64,000 nucleotides of DNA from positions 134,783,263 through 134,847,262 of the forward strand of contig NC_133647.1 in NCBI RefSeq assembly GCF_009905375.1. The letters are read 5' to 3'. The notes beneath the pieces are model-generated. The model had not been told where the DNA came from. It did not search any database and worked only from the letters and a program-made list of their open reading frames with translations. The position numbers and the translations under genes were made by a program. Positions 48,279 through 60,206 of the stretch are shown here, piece by piece. The DNA comes from Apium graveolens. Its lineage: Eukaryota > Streptophyta > Magnoliopsida > Apiales > Apiaceae. Each line of letters begins with the position of its first letter. Within the stretch, counting starts at the first letter, position 1.

Positions 48279-50129
48279 TGTAACACCCCCAGATCCGGGG
48301 TCGGGGATCCGGGTTGTCACGGTCTTTCTTTCCACAATATCACTTCACTTAATTAATAATAAATAACCTCATGCTGTGACCCCATACTAACACACACCAC
48401 AACCCGTTATAGTCTCAGAGATGAAATTGAAATAAGTACAAGTCTTTGAATCCACAATTTAAAATTATTACAACCCAAAATGATTACTTGATAATTTACA
48501 GTTAATTGCCATTATCTACCACAAGTTATAATTATACATAATTTGATTCTCAAAAGTAGAATGCCTGAACTACAATGGATCTACCTCTGCAGCTATAGCA
48601 GCTACAACATCATCGGGAAGACGCGGGGCGCTTCCCACGCGCTTGCGCTGGGTCTGCTGGAGTCTGGCCATCTCTCCTAACTGTTGTTGTGTGATGAAGA
48701 AATAAAGCAAGAGTGAGCCTTACAGCTCGCAAGATAATACATAGTGATAACAATAATATAAGTATCTAAATGGATACTCACTAGAATCTTTATCGTGTGT
48801 AAGATAATTACTTACTAGATATAATGTAAAAACAAGGAATGAAGTTACCAATACTTCACCACACTTATATCATTTATAAAGCTACTTGAACTACCACCGT
48901 TCAAAGTATTATAAGTTTTAAGAAAAACATCCCATAGATGAGACCACAAGTTAAGACTTGAATAGATTCAATCTTTGAAATATTATTGAATGAAAAAGTT
49001 ATGAGATACTTTATTTAGTCCCGATATATATATATATATATATATATATATCCACATATATATATCTCTAAAACATTTCCTGGAACCTCTGTTATGTAAA
49101 GTATGAACAGAGTTTGAAACATCCAATGAATTTTGGAAAGGAAAAGAATTTTGGCATAAACCAGATATCTTGCTGATCAGGCAAAGATACCCATTAGTAA
49201 CCTTTTCTACTAGTAGATGGACGAATTCCCCACTGGTCATCACCCTGGCCGCATTAGGACCTATGCTGGACTGCCACTCAGCCACTTATGCATTTGATGG
49301 ACTCCCACTGAGCCACTTACACTATCATGGACGCCCACTGAGCCCATGTTGCTTATGCCGACTCAATAGATGGACTTACTTCCCGAACGTTGGGTAAGTA
49401 ATCAATTCATTTACCAAAACTGCAACCTTGTTGCGAATATAAAATACACCACAGAGCCGGATCCCTCAGGTTTTAAGCGAGTATTTAAATCCCCTTAAAA
49501 AAAGAAGATCTTAAATATAAAAATGAGTTTTGGGATCCGCTCTAACTTTTAAAAATCATTTTGAAGACTCGAAAACACTTTATAGAGTGTTTGGAGTAAA
49601 GCTGATTTAATGAAGTAAATCAGTCCCCAGAATATTTAGAAAATGACTGAATATTATTAATTAAATAATATTCCCATAAAGAATAATCTTTATAAAAATA
49701 ATTGAAGTAGAAGTATTAAAATTTATACTTGAAACGAGTATTAAATAACCAAAGATATACTTATATGAAAGTATTATCTTTATTTGAATAATCGAAAATA
49801 AGTTTGATTATTGACACCTTATTCTTTAATAAAATAAAGAATATATTTCAGCAAATAATCGGAGTCATAGATCCTCAAATGAATATTCAAATAATATTCA
49901 TTAAATAATATAAACTGAGTCATAAGCCTTCGAATGAATATTCAAATAATATTCAATAAATAATATAAAAGAGTCATAAGCCCTCGAATGAATATTCAAA
50001 TAATATTCAATAAATAATATAAAAGAGTCATAAGCCCTCGAATGAATATTCAAATAATATTCAATAATAAATAAAGTTTAAAGTTATCGAATAGACCTTA
50101 TTCGATTAATAGTTTGGAAAACTATAACC

Positions 50130-50163
<34 letters not shown>

Positions 50164-52260
50164 CCATATCCATATATACAAAATCTACTCGGGATCCTCG
50201 ACTCCCGGTTTTAGAAAATATTTTCACCTTTGGGTCCCTATACTAAGGGTATATGCAAGATACCGCTATCCTCTAGCATAGGTATTATCAACTGAACCAA
50301 CAGATATATATTTCAAGAATATGAAACAGGCATGCATATATACCATATCACATGCTACAATATATCGCAAGAATTTGCTAAATAACCAACATGCATCTAT
50401 CGCAAGATAATGCATATACAAGTGTATACATCACAACAACAGTATAACGGATAGAATACTTGCCTGAGCGACTTGGGGGTGAGAAAGGCTCGGGACGAGT
50501 CTGATATCCTATAAACAACAAGTAAGTTGGAATTAAACCAAAATCACTTGTAAATCTATACTTTAACTAACTTAGACTCTAACGCTTGTTTTGCGCTCAC
50601 TGATTTGCTTAAGTCACTCGGGTACCCGCGGCTCCACCATTTTTAATAATTTAACCTTTACGAGTTTTAAAGCGATTCCTTCGCGAATGTCTTACCAACT
50701 GCCTAACACACTTACCATAAATGTTTCATACATTAATTAACCCTTTTTGGTCTTTAACCTACATTTCAAAGTAAGGCGAGGGAAAAAGTTTCGTTCGCGA
50801 AACGCCGTTACTTGAAACGGTCGTTTCTCCTAAACCGTGCATCGGAATCGAACGAACTACATATCAAAACGAAGCTCGTAACATGAGCTATCTAAACATG
50901 GCAGTGGTCATAATCTAGCAGGGGGTTCTCGGGTCCTAATGCTATGCACAAAAACAGTCCAAAGAAAATCGGACGTTACGACGGCTATGTTTACGCGATT
51001 TCCAAATTTTAAACCATATAAAACCAACCACAAACCAACCTCAAATCCAACATACAACCAACATCCATCCTTATCACATCATAACAACCCCAACCAATTC
51101 AATTTAATCATTCATACTTATGCCTAAACTTAACTTTAATCATACTTAAGTTCCTTTAAATCAAAACCACAACAATTACCATTCCATTTCACTACCATTC
51201 CAAATCCCAAACTCTAAATCATAACAACAAGCTACAATATCAACCCACTAATCAAAATCATCTTATAATATATAGGAATCTAGGGTTTGGAGATGGTATA
51301 CCTTCCTTGAAGTGGTGGGTGGAGCTAGGAAGCCTTAAGAAGCTTGGAGAAGTCTTAAGAATGCTTGGATCTTCAAGAAAAACAAGAAAAAGTTCAAGTT
51401 AAAAACTTGAAAACACTATTCATTGTCTTCTTCTTTGATTAAATGAAGAAGATTGAGAAAGAATTAATGGCTTAAACTCATGATATAGTCCTAACTAAGC
51501 ATGAAGATGATTAGGGAATTATCTTACCAATTTAGGAAGCCTGGATCTTGGATTTTGAAAAATCTTGCCTTTAAAAAGTAAGAAAGCCGAGAGCAATGAA
51601 GAACTAATGCCTTGGTTGCTTTTTGATTTTTGATGAGAATGATTTTTACTTGGCTTGGTTGACTTGTTTTGTATTTGATTTAGTCAATTACCTTCTTGCC
51701 CTTGAAATTGTGTGGTTACAAAGCTACCACACCTCCTTCCTTCCCATGTCATGCTTATGTCATCCTCATGATGTCATCCTCCCTTCCTTGTCCTCTTTCT
51801 ATTGGTTGGATGACATCATTCCCACTAATCCCTTTGATTAACTTCCTAATCGTTTGCCTAATGACCGCTGATCTGTTATACGGTTCGCTTAACTTTCGTT
51901 CTCGTTTATCGTTTGAAGGATCACACCCGGGATCTTATTACTTAGGTTCCCTTAACCTTTCTCAATACATTATATTCCTTTTTATGATCCTCTATTATAA
52001 TCCTTTAATTTAAATCCTTTTTATCCTGTTACCTTATACTCAATTCTCTCCGTATCTTGTGGATTTCCGGGAAAAACCAAAGTGTTCGGAATTGGATTCT
52101 GACGATCTTTACATACACTTATATACTTCATAGAGTACTAATAATATCCCAGAATATCCATAACAGAACCCCTACATAGTGTGGCGTGAAAAGTTTCTTC
52201 ATTCAGCTAAAACACTATTCACAAGGGTTACAAAAAGTTGAAAATTTTGGGGTTATTACA
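48279..52260 (-). repeat. G4 3' LTR (3982 bp)
   Basis: Plus-strand ends TGTAACACCCCC and GGGGTTATTACA. Almost identical to 58334-62301. At each difference seen it carries C or G where the other copy has A or T, and where checked it agrees with G1. Confidence 0.97.
49860..50079. repeat. G4 3' LTR tandem array, about 54-bp units, 4 copies
   Basis: GAGTCATA-headed AT-rich units with GAATATTCAAATAATATTC, as in G1 and G3; the other G4 LTR has the same four units at about 59905-60120. Confidence 0.88.
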
Positions 52261-52275
52261 GTCTCCCCTCCTTAA
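52261..52275 (-). other. G4 polypurine tract
   Basis: The minus strand reads AAGGAGGGGAGAC next to the 3' LTR, 18 bp after the pol stop. Confidence 0.9.
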
Positions 52276-52293
52276 AAGGATTATGTCCTGGAA

Positions 52294-55200
52294 TCAAACA
52301 GAAAACAAATGGGGGTACTTTTCTAGCATTGTGCTCTCTAGTTCCCAAGTTGATTCTTCCACATTATGATTCTGCCATAGTACTCTGACTAGCTTGATCA
52401 CTTTGTTCCGAAGCACCTGCTCCTTCTTATCCATAATCCTTACTGGCTTCTCCACGTAAGTTAGATCTGGCTGCATATCCACCTGCTCGTACTCCACTAT
52501 GTGCCTGGCATCCCAATGATACCTCCTTTGCATTGACACATGGAACACATTATGAACTTGTTGCAAATTAGGGGGTAGGGCTAGCTCGTAAGCTAACTTT
52601 CCAATCCGTCTTAATATCTCAAAAGGTCCAATGTATCTTGGGCTTAGTTTTCCTTTCTTTCCGAACCTCATTAATCCCTTCCAAGGGGATACTTTTAGCA
52701 GTACTAAGTCCCCTACTTCATATTCCTTGTCCTTTCGGGCTAGGTCTGCATATTTCTTTTGTCTGTCTTGGGCTGCTACAAGTCGCCCTCTGATAAGATC
52801 CACTATATCTTTGGTCCTTTGGACCACTTCGGGTCCGAGCATCTTCCGCTCTCCTACTTCATCCCAGTATAAGGGAGATCGACACCTTCTTCCGTACAGG
52901 GCCTCATAAGGCGGCATTCCGATGCTAGCATGAAAGCTATTGTTATAAGAAAACTCGATCAACGGCAAGTGATCATCCCAACTTCCTTTAAGGTCTATTG
53001 CACAGACTCTCAACATATCCTCTAGTGTCTGGATGGTCCTTTCACTCTGTCCATCCGTTTGGGGATGGTACGCGGTACTCATATTTAACTTGGTCCCCGC
53101 ACATTCCTGAAAGCTCCTCCAAAATCTGGAGTTGAACCTGGGGTCTCGGTCTGAGACAATGGACGCTGGGACTCCATGTCGCGTCACTATTTCCTTAAGG
53201 TAAATGTCCACCAGTCTATCGACTGTGTATCTCTCATTGATAGGAATGAAATGAGCTGACTTTGTCAGTCGGTCTATAATTACCCAAATGGCGTCGTGAT
53301 TGGTTTTCGTCCTTGGCAAGCCTACAACAAAATCCATCGCTATCTGTTCCCATTTCCATTCGGGAATCTCCAGGGGTCGCAAAAGTCCACTGGGTCTCTG
53401 GTGCTCTGCCTTTACTCTTTGGCAAGTCAAACACTTGTTTACCCATTCTGCTACGTCCCTCTTCATGTTGGGCCACCAGTAATATTCCTTCAAATCCCTA
53501 TACATCTTGGTACTTCCCGGGTGAATGGAATACCTTGAACTATGGCTTTCATCCAAAATCTCATCTTTAAGTTCTTGAACATTCGGAACCCAAATTCGGT
53601 AGGAGTACCTCATTATCCCCTTATCATCTTTTTCAGTATGGATCTCCTCTCCAGTCATTGACTCTCTGCCTTCATTCATTATTTTCTCCTGGCACAATCT
53701 GATCTTTTCCAATAACTCTGGCTGCATTGAGATCTCAAAAAGCTTTTCAGTTCCGGTTCCGGTTACCTTTACTTCTATTTCCATTTTCTCAAAATCCCTT
53801 ATCAACTCTTCCGAAGTCGTTATCATTCTGAGTCTTTCCTTTCTACTAAGGGCATCAGCCACCACATTGGCTTTCCCTGGATGATAGAGAATCTCACAAT
53901 CATAGTCCTTGATTAGTTCTAACCATCTCCTCTGGCGCATGTTGAGCTCTTTCTGCGTAAATATGTACTTGAGGCTCTTATGGTCTGTGAAAATCTCGCA
54001 CTTCTCTCCATACAAGTAGTGCCTCCAAATTTTTAAAGCAAATACTATTGCCGCGAGCTCAAGGTCATGAGTAGGATATCTAACCTCGTATACCTTCAAT
54101 TGTCTTGACGCATACGCAATAACTCTACCGTGCTGCATAAGCACACATCCTAATCCTTTGTGCGACGCGTCACTATATATCACAAAATCTCCTTTTCCGT
54201 CCGGTAATGCCAATACCGGAGCCGTTATCAACCTTTTCTTTAATTCCTGAAAACTGTTCTCGCATTTCTCCGTCCATTCAAACTTCTCTGTCTTACGAGT
54301 AAGTCGTGTCAAAGGGGCTGCGATCTTCGCAAAGTCCTGTACAAATCTACGATAGTAGCCGGCCAATCCTATGAAACTCCTTACCTCTGTGGGTGTGGTT
54401 GGCCTTTCCCAATTTGAGACCGCCTCTATCTTGGAGGGGTCGACCAATACTCCTTCTTTATTGATCACATGTCCTAAAAACTGTACTTCATTCCGCCAGA
54501 ATTCACACTTCGAGAATTTGGCATATAACTGCTCCTCTCTGAGTATTCCTAGAGCTATCCTCAAATGCTCTGCATGTTCTGCTTCAGTCCTTGAGTAGAT
54601 CAAAATATCATCGATAAAAACTATCACACACTTGTCCAAGTACTTCTTAAATACTCTATTCATTAAATCCATGAAAGCCGCTGGGGCGTTGGTTAATCCA
54701 AAGGACATTACCAAGAACTCATAATGCCCATACCTGGTACGAAACGCTGTCTTGGAAATATCTTCGGGCTTAATCTTTAGTTGGTGATATCCAGTTCTCA
54801 GGTCGATCTTGGAAAAATAAACAGCATCCTTTAGCTGGTCGAACAGATCGTCTATTCTAGGCAATGGGTACCTGTTCTTTATGGTTAGCTTGTTCAACTC
54901 TCGATAGTCTATGCACAACCTCATGCTCCCATCTTTCTTCTTAACAAATAAAACTGGTGCTCCCCACGGAGACACACTGGGTCTTATCATACCCTTATCC
55001 AAGAGTTCCTGCAATTGGATAGCTAATTCCTTCATTTCTAACGAGGCTAACCGGTAAGGTGCTTTTGAAACTGGCGCCGTCCCTGGGGCCAACTCAATAG
55101 CAAATTCAATCACTCTATCGGGTGGTAATCCCGGAAGGTCTTGTGGGAATACATCTTCAAATTCGTTGACTACTGGAATATCTTGTAAGTTGGGCACCTC

Positions 55201-57003
55201 CTTCTGCGTGTCCACCACATAGGCTAGGTAAGCCTCACTTCCTTTTCGTAGCATCCTTTTGGCCTGGGCCATAGTCAAAAATTTCTGCGTCTGCCTCTTT
55301 CCTCTAAATATAACTTCTTTCTTCCCGGGGATATTTAACTTAACTTTCTTCCCTTTACAGTCTATCTGAGCATCGTTGCTAGATAGCCAGTCCATTCCCA
55401 AAATCACATCAAACTCCCCTAATTTAAAAGGAATCAGATCAACACTGAAAGATTGCTCCCCTATGCCTATCTCACAGGCGGGGTGAATCTGGTTAACAGG
55501 AATAATTTCATGATTGGCTATTTCTACTTGTAAGGGTTCTATCAAGGGTTCAGCCTTAAGTCTTAACTTACGCGCAAGGTCCTTTGATATAAAAGATTTA
55601 GTTGCTCCCGAATCAAATAAAACATTTGCACTGACTGAATTTAGAGAAAGGGTACCTGCTATCACATCTGAATCTTTCATAGCATCCTGGACTGTCATGT
55701 TGAAAGTCCTCGCAGTAGGTGGCTTATTAGAAGCAGCCCTGCTTGCTCCTGAAGCTGCTGGTTTGTTCATTGGGCATTCCTTCTTCCAATGACCCGGGCG
55801 TCCACACTGATGACAAGTGGTGGTTGGAATGACGGCAGGGATTGATGATGGGCACTTAGTTGAATAGTGGCCTTCCCGACCGCACTTAAAACAGGTTACT
55901 GGCCTTCCTTTACACTCCCCAGTGTGATTCCTTCCACATATGTTACAGGCTGGCAATGGGGGTCGAGACTGGTTGGAATAGGACATTCTTGACTTCTGTC
56001 CGCCCTGGCTCACACTCACACTCATTGGTCGCTTAAACCCAGTGTTCCTTCCTGGCAGGGACACTGCTCCTCGATTAAATCTAGTTGGGAAGCTCCTTCC
56101 TGCGGAACCTCCACCCATGCTCATACTTTTCCTCTTTATTCCTTTCTCCTCTCTTTCCTTCTGCATCTGTTCACTTCCAACTTCTACAATCGTTGCCTTT
56201 TGCACCAGAGTGGCATAGTCCGTAAGCTCAAGGATTGCCACCCTATTCTGAATCCACGGTTTCAGTCCCTGCTGAAACCTCCTAGCTTTCTTTTCCTCGG
56301 TGCTCACAAACTCCGGCACAAACCTTGATAACTCAGTAAATTTCGCCTCGTACTCTGCTACAGACAAGTTATTCTGCTTTAGCTCCAAGAACTTGAGCTC
56401 CATCTGGCTTTCCATAAACCTCGGGAAATACTTTCCCAGAAACAACTGACTAAATCTCTCCCAGGTTATAATAGCGTCTGTCTCCATATTTTTCTTGGCC
56501 TCCCACCAGTAGTTAGCTTCTCCTTTCAGAAGGTAGGTAGCAAATACAGTCTTCTGTGCCTCCTCGGTACTCAAAATCTCAAAAGATTTCTCCATTTCCT
56601 TTAACCATGCCCTTGCCTCAACTGGGTCGGCTGATCCGTGGAACTCAGGGGGCTTAAGGGACTTAAAAGCCCTGAAAGAGTTTGCCACTGCATTGTTACT
56701 TCCTTGAGGGGGTGGGTTGGGTTGACGTTCCAAATTCTGCCTTAGGAGTTGCATGAACTGGCTCATGGGATCCATGCCTGGGTTTGGTACTGGTTGCTCA
56801 ACCTCGGTTTCTCCTTCTTCAGCCTCTATCTCAAATCCCTCAACATCATATGTTTCCTCTTCCTTTTCATACAGGGAGTCATCCTGTTCCACATAATCCT
56901 CATCTTCCTCTTCACTGTGTTCTTGGTTTCTATTGTCCTGATTATGGCTTCCCTGGTCCTCAGATCCAGGGTTCGCCCTAGTTCCAATCTTTCTTGGCGG
57001 CAT
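52294..57003 (-). CDS. G4 gag-pol polyprotein (1569 aa), intact
   Basis: One frame with no stop. Rough residues: acidic N-terminus 1-100; gag core about 105-285 ([27 protein letters not shown]); zinc motifs [26 protein letters not shown] (about 371) and [14 protein letters not shown] (about 400); protease [12 protein letters not shown] (about 463); RT from about 640 with FIDD (about 796); RNase [11 protein letters not shown] (about 941); integrase HxnH and CLTCQ zinc region, then MDFVVGL (about 1222), VSDRD (about 1285) and SERTIQT (about 1321); GPF motif; chromodomain-like tail [10 protein letters not shown] (about 1540). All catalytic acids seen are present. Gag and pol are in one frame, so their ratio must be set after translation or by RNA. 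An acceptor-like site lies 4 nt before the ATG. Confidence 0.97.
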   Translation of the reverse strand: MPPRKIGTRANPGSEDQGSHNQDNRNQEHSEEEDEDYVEQDDSLYEKEEETYDVEGFEIEAEEGETEVEQPVPNPGMDPMSQFMQLLRQNLERQPNPPPQGSNNAVANSFRAFKSLKPPEFHGSADPVEARAWLKEMEKSFEILSTEEAQKTVFATYLLKGEANYWWEAKKNMETDAIITWERFSQLFLGKYFPRFMESQMELKFLELKQNNLSVAEYEAKFTELSRFVPEFVSTEEKKARRFQQGLKPWIQNRVAILELTDYATLVQKATIVEVGSEQMQKEREEKGIKRKSMSMGGGSAGRSFPTRFNRGAVSLPGRNTGFKRPMSVSVSQGGQKSRMSYSNQSRPPLPACNICGRNHTGECKGRPVTCFKCGREGHYSTKCPSSIPAVIPTTTCHQCGRPGHWKKECPMNKPAASGASRAASNKPPTARTFNMTVQDAMKDSDVIAGTLSLNSVSANVLFDSGATKSFISKDLARKLRLKAEPLIEPLQVEIANHEIIPVNQIHPACEIGIGEQSFSVDLIPFKLGEFDVILGMDWLSSNDAQIDCKGKKVKLNIPGKKEVIFRGKRQTQKFLTMAQAKRMLRKGSEAYLAYVVDTQKEVPNLQDIPVVNEFEDVFPQDLPGLPPDRVIEFAIELAPGTAPVSKAPYRLASLEMKELAIQLQELLDKGMIRPSVSPWGAPVLFVKKKDGSMRLCIDYRELNKLTIKNRYPLPRIDDLFDQLKDAVYFSKIDLRTGYHQLKIKPEDISKTAFRTRYGHYEFLVMSFGLTNAPAAFMDLMNRVFKKYLDKCVIVFIDDILIYSRTEAEHAEHLRIALGILREEQLYAKFSKCEFWRNEVQFLGHVINKEGVLVDPSKIEAVSNWERPTTPTEVRSFIGLAGYYRRFVQDFAKIAAPLTRLTRKTEKFEWTEKCENSFQELKKRLITAPVLALPDGKGDFVIYSDASHKGLGCVLMQHGRVIAYASRQLKVYEVRYPTHDLELAAIVFALKIWRHYLYGEKCEIFTDHKSLKYIFTQKELNMRQRRWLELIKDYDCEILYHPGKANVVADALSRKERLRMITTSEELIRDFEKMEIEVKVTGTGTEKLFEISMQPELLEKIRLCQEKIMNEGRESMTGEEIHTEKDDKGIMRYSYRIWVPNVQELKDEILDESHSSRYSIHPGSTKMYRDLKEYYWWPNMKRDVAEWVNKCLTCQRVKAEHQRPSGLLRPLEIPEWKWEQIAMDFVVGLPRTKTNHDAIWVIIDRLTKSAHFIPINERYTVDRLVDIYLKEIVTRHGVPASIVSDRDPRFNSRFWRSFQECAGTKLNMSTAYHPQTDGQSERTIQTLEDMLRVCAIDLKGSWDDHLPLIEFSYNNSFHASIGMPPYEALYGRRCRSPLYWDEVGERKMLGPEVVQRTKDIVDLIRGRLVAAQDRQKKYADLARKDKEYEVGDLVLLKVSPWKGLMRFGKKGKLSPRYIGPFEILRRIGKLAYELALPPNLQQVHNVFHVSMQRRYHWDARHIVEYEQVDMQPDLTYVEKPVRIMDKKEQVLRNKVIKLVRVLWQNHNVEESTWELESTMLEKYPHLFSV

Positions 57004-57040
57004 GATTCTGATAATAATAAAAACAATTATTGGGAAAATT
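57004..57040 (-). promoter_or_regulatory. Candidate splice acceptor just before G4 gag ATG
   Basis: The minus strand reads TTTTTATTATTATCAG then AATC and the gag ATG at 57003. G2 has TTTTCATTATCAG then AACG and its gag ATG at 28008. T-rich tract, CAG and 4-nt spacing are kept while nearby non-coding sequence differs, which suggests a spliced gag-pol mRNA. Confidence 0.5.
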
Positions 57041-57407
57041 CAACGTTAGGTCACAATCATATACAACATTGTGCCTTGCACAGCTCTTATAATGGGGAGA
57101 ACGTATATCGCAATTCTATTATTTTAAGAAAGTTCTAATACGAAGGGCAGTAATAATAATGATAAAACAGTGATCCCGTCACTATGGAACTGAACTGAAA
57201 GGAAACAAATATATACATAATGCGAGAATACATAGTTTGATCAGGTCAAAAGTACAACAGTGCTACAGTCATCTGTCCCAAAAGTGATACACAAGAGTCT
57301 ATCTGTCTAGTCAGAAAAAGGGATGCTATATACAAGTCAACTATCCCGGAAAATTGGCTCTTACTAAGGCCTCGGCTAACTAGACAACTAGACTATTCCA
57401 TCATCAA
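57041..57407. other. Spacer between ORF0 and gag of G4
   Basis: AT-rich, no coding frame or recognisable motif beyond the acceptor-like end. G2 has an equivalent 370-bp spacer (27638-28007). Confidence 0.6.
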
Positions 57408-58145
57408 TCACACACCGGAGCGGGTCAGCTCCCAAACCCTTTCCATCGCACGACGGAAGATATAGTCGGCCTGCCGCCTGGAGATCCTACCATGCCTGTC
57501 CCCCTGGAGAGATCTGAGTCTCGCTCGGGACGTGAGCTCTATCCCCGTAAGCTCCCTCCTCAAGGATCGGGGTATAGAAGCCCTAGTCTCATAAGCTCGG
57601 GTACGCCTACCCGCCCTCTCTGCATCCAACTCCCTCCTGGCCTCATCTAGTCGGCCCTCGGCAACAGCCACTCGGGTCCTCAATACATCCTGAACATATC
57701 CATGAGCTAACGAAGACTGCCTGTGGGCAGGGTCAAGAGGTGGTGAATCCGGAGCCGCTGAGGGTGCCTCCTCGGTCTGCCTAGGCTCGGAAGTATGGGT
57801 CTCTGAGCTGTCATCATCGGGAATCCAGGATAGTGGTGGAGGGGTAGGGGCTCTGACCACCGGAAGTGTGGGTAAAGGGATACCAGCATACACTACCATA
57901 GATCCAACACGCTCCTCAGCTACTGGGACCTCATCCGGGTCCTCCTCATCTGGAATAGCAATAACCTCTGTCTCTGACTCCTCTGAGGGGTCCTCCTCAT
58001 CTGAAACAGCAATGACCTCCGTCTCAGGCTCCTCTGAGGGGTCCTCCTCATCCTCCTCCATCTCAGGCTCCTCCTGATCCTCAACATCTAGCAATGCCTC
58101 ATCATGCTCACGCTCGAACATCTCAGGGTCCTCTATCTCAGGCGC
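57408..58145 (-). CDS. G4 ORF0: acidic accessory protein, probably a spliced gene's main exon
   Basis: Frame open from the candidate acceptor at 58146 (TGTAG|GCGCC); the first internal Met is at 58121, giving 237 residues without splicing. N-terminal third: Asp/Glu/Pro-rich with two 17-residue repeats (EEDPSEEPETEVIAVSD and a variant). Middle: Pro-rich. Residues about 140-190: Arg/Glu/Ala-rich, likely coiled coil (LDEARRELDAERAGRR). C-terminus RRQADYIFRRAMERVWELTR. No membrane segment, zinc motif or catalytic signature, so function is unknown. G2 ORF0 aligns along most of the length, with the best match in the last 75 residues, so it is conserved. Joining to the LTR mini-exon (58640-58726) would add 37 residues in phase 0. 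Confidence 0.75.
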   Translation of the reverse strand, partial: APEIEDPEMFEREHDEALLDVEDQEEPEMEEDEEDPSEEPETEVIAVSDEEDPSEESETEVIAIPDEEDPDEVPVAEERVGSMVVYAGIPLPTLPVVRAPTPPPLSWIPDDDSSETHTSEPRQTEEAPSAAPDSPPLDPAHRQSSLAHGYVQDVLRTRVAVAEGRLDEARRELDAERAGRRTRAYETRASIPRSLRRELTGIELTSRARLRSLQGDRHGRISRRQADYIFRRAMERVWELTRSGV

Positions 58146-58193
58146 CTACACATTAAATGAGCTAAGTTACTATCATGATACTTATAAGGGTTC

Positions 58194-58231
58194 CCGTAAG
58201 GGTTTTAACTGTCAGCACTACTTTAAGTAGT
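58194..58231 (-). promoter_or_regulatory. Conserved palindrome pair between primer site and ORF0 (candidate packaging or dimer signal)
   Basis: Plus strand: ACTACTTTAAGTAGT at 58217-58231 (7-bp arms), next to TAAGGGTTCCCGTAAGGG. G1 has ACTACGTTAGGTAGT with the same neighbour, and G2 has GCTACATGGGTAGTC followed by TTGACAGTTTTACCC and CCCTTAAGGG. It lies in candidate intron 3, so only unspliced RNA would carry it. Function is inferred from position. Confidence 0.45.
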
Positions 58232-58317
58232 CCGACCATGAACTTGGCAAGAGTTCTTATTATCTTTGTGAGTTTGTTATTATATCGTCGCATCATCTCT
58301 GAGGTTTATAACGCTTA

Positions 58318-58329
58318 GCTCTAATACCA
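58318..58329 (-). other. G4 primer-binding site
   Basis: The minus strand reads TGGTATTAGAGC (one change from the initiator-Met consensus; same variant as G2), 4 bases from the LTR. Confidence 0.92.
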
Positions 58330-58639
58330 TTTCTGTAACACCCCCAGATCCGGGGTCGGGGATCCGGGTTGTCACGGTCTTTCTTTCCACAATATCACTT
58401 CACTTAATTAATAATAAATAACCTCATGCTGTGACCCCATACTAACACACACCACAAACCGTTATAGTCTCAGAGATGAAATTGAAATAAGTACAAGTCT
58501 TTGAATCCACAATTTAAAATTATTACAACCCAAAATGATTACTTGATAATTTACAGTTAATTGCCATTATCTACCACAAGTTATAATTATACATAATTTG
58601 ATTCTCAAAAGTAGAATGCCTGAACTACAATGGATCTAC

Positions 58640-58735
58640 CTCTGCAGCTATAGCAGCTACAACATCATCGGGAAGACGCGGGGCGCTTCCCACGCGCTTG
58701 CGCTGGGTCTGCTGGAGTCTGGCCATCTCTCCTAA
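58640..58735 (-). other. G4 LTR mini-exon (candidate exon 3) with ATG
   Basis: After the acceptor ACACAACAACAG, ATG at 58726 opens 29 codons (starts MARLQQTQRKRVGSAP, basic, then Asp/Val/Ala-rich) to the donor at 58640/58639. GC content is clearly above the AT-rich LTR around it. The same frame is present in the G4 3' LTR (ATG 48671) and in G1 (ATG 3531), with related versions in G3 and G2. Confidence 0.6.
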
Positions 58736-60172
58736 CTGTTGTTGTGTGATGAAGAAATAAAGCAAGAGTGAGCCTTACAGCTCGCAAGATAATACATAGT
58801 GATAACAATAATATAAGTATCTAAATGGATACTCACTAGAATCTTTATCGTGTGTAAGATAATTACTTACTAGATATAATGTAAAAACAAGGAATGAAGT
58901 TACCAATACTTCACCACACTTATATCATTTATAAAGCTACTTGAACTACCACCGTTCAAAGTATTATAAGTTTTAAGAAAAACATCCCATAGATGAGACC
59001 ACAAGTTAAGACTTGAATAGATTCAATCTTTGAAATATTATTGAATGAAAAAGTTATGAGATACTTTATTTAGTCCCGATATATATATATATATATCCAC
59101 ATATATATATCTCTAAAACATTTCCTGGAACCTCTGTTATGTAAAGTATGAACAGAGTTTGAAACATCCAATGAATTTTGGAAAGGAAAAGAATTTTGGC
59201 ATAAACCAGATATCTTGCTGATCAGGCAAAGATACCCATTAGTAACCTTTTCTACTAGTAGATGGACGAATTCCCCACTGGTCATCACCCTGGCCGCATT
59301 AGGACCTATGCTGGACTGCCACTCAGCCACTTATGCATTTGATGGACTCCCACTGAGCCACTTACACTATCATGGACGCCCACTGAGCCCATGTTGCTTA
59401 TGCCGACTCAATAGATGGACTTACTTCCCGAACGTTGGGTAAGTAATCAATTCATTTACCAAAACTGCAACCTTGTTGCGAATATAAAATACACCACAGA
59501 GCCGGATCCCTCAGGTTTTAAGCGAGTATTTAAATCCCCTTAAAAAAAGAAGATCTTAAATATAAAAATGAGTTTTGGGATCCGCTCTAACTTTTAAAAA
59601 TCATTTTGAAGACTCGAAAATACTTTATAGAGTGTTTGGAGTAAAGCTGATTTAATGAAGTAAATCAGTCCCCAGAATATTTAGAAAATGACTGAATATT
59701 ATTAATTAAATAATATTCCCATAAAGAATAATCTTTATAAAAATAATTGAAGTAGAAGTATTAAAATTTATACTTGAAACGAGTATTAAATAACCAAAGA
59801 TATACTTATATGAAAGTATTATCTTTATTTGAATAATCGAAAATAAGTTTGATTATTGACACCTTATTCTTTAATAAAATAAAGAATATATTTCAGCAAA
59901 TAATCGGAGTCATAGATCCTCAAATGAATATTCAAATAATATTTATTAAATAATATAAACTGAGTCATAAGCCTTCGAATGAATATTCAAATAATATTCA
60001 ATAAATAATATAAAAGAGTCATAAGCCCTCGAATGAATATTCAAATAATATTCAATAAATAATATAAAAGAGTCATAAGCCCTCGAATGAATATTCAAAT
60101 AATATTCAATAATAAATAAAGTTTAAAGTTATCGAATAGACCTTATTCGATTAATAGTTTGGAAAACTATAA

Positions 60173-60206
<34 letters not shown>

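Larger units (their letters stand above)
58146..58639 (-). other. G4 candidate leader intron 3 (494 nt), spanning the primer site
   Basis: Donor GCAGAG|GTAGATC (GT at 58639-58638), acceptor TTTAATGTGTAG (AG at 58147-58146). It contains the LTR 3' end and primer site. An in-frame TAG forms the acceptor itself, so ORF0 opens exactly at the exon edge. If retained, the mini-exon frame ends after 33 codons. Confidence 0.55.

Noticed and set aside
49021..49052. (TA)n tracts as functional TATA promoters
   Set aside because: They lie deep within candidate intron 2, vary in length between the two G4 LTRs, and look like simple microsatellites.
56749..57138. 129-residue plus-strand hydrophobic frame
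   Set aside because: Antisense of the acidic gag N-terminus; Glu/Asp codons read backwards give Leu/Phe/Ser-rich hydrophobic peptides.
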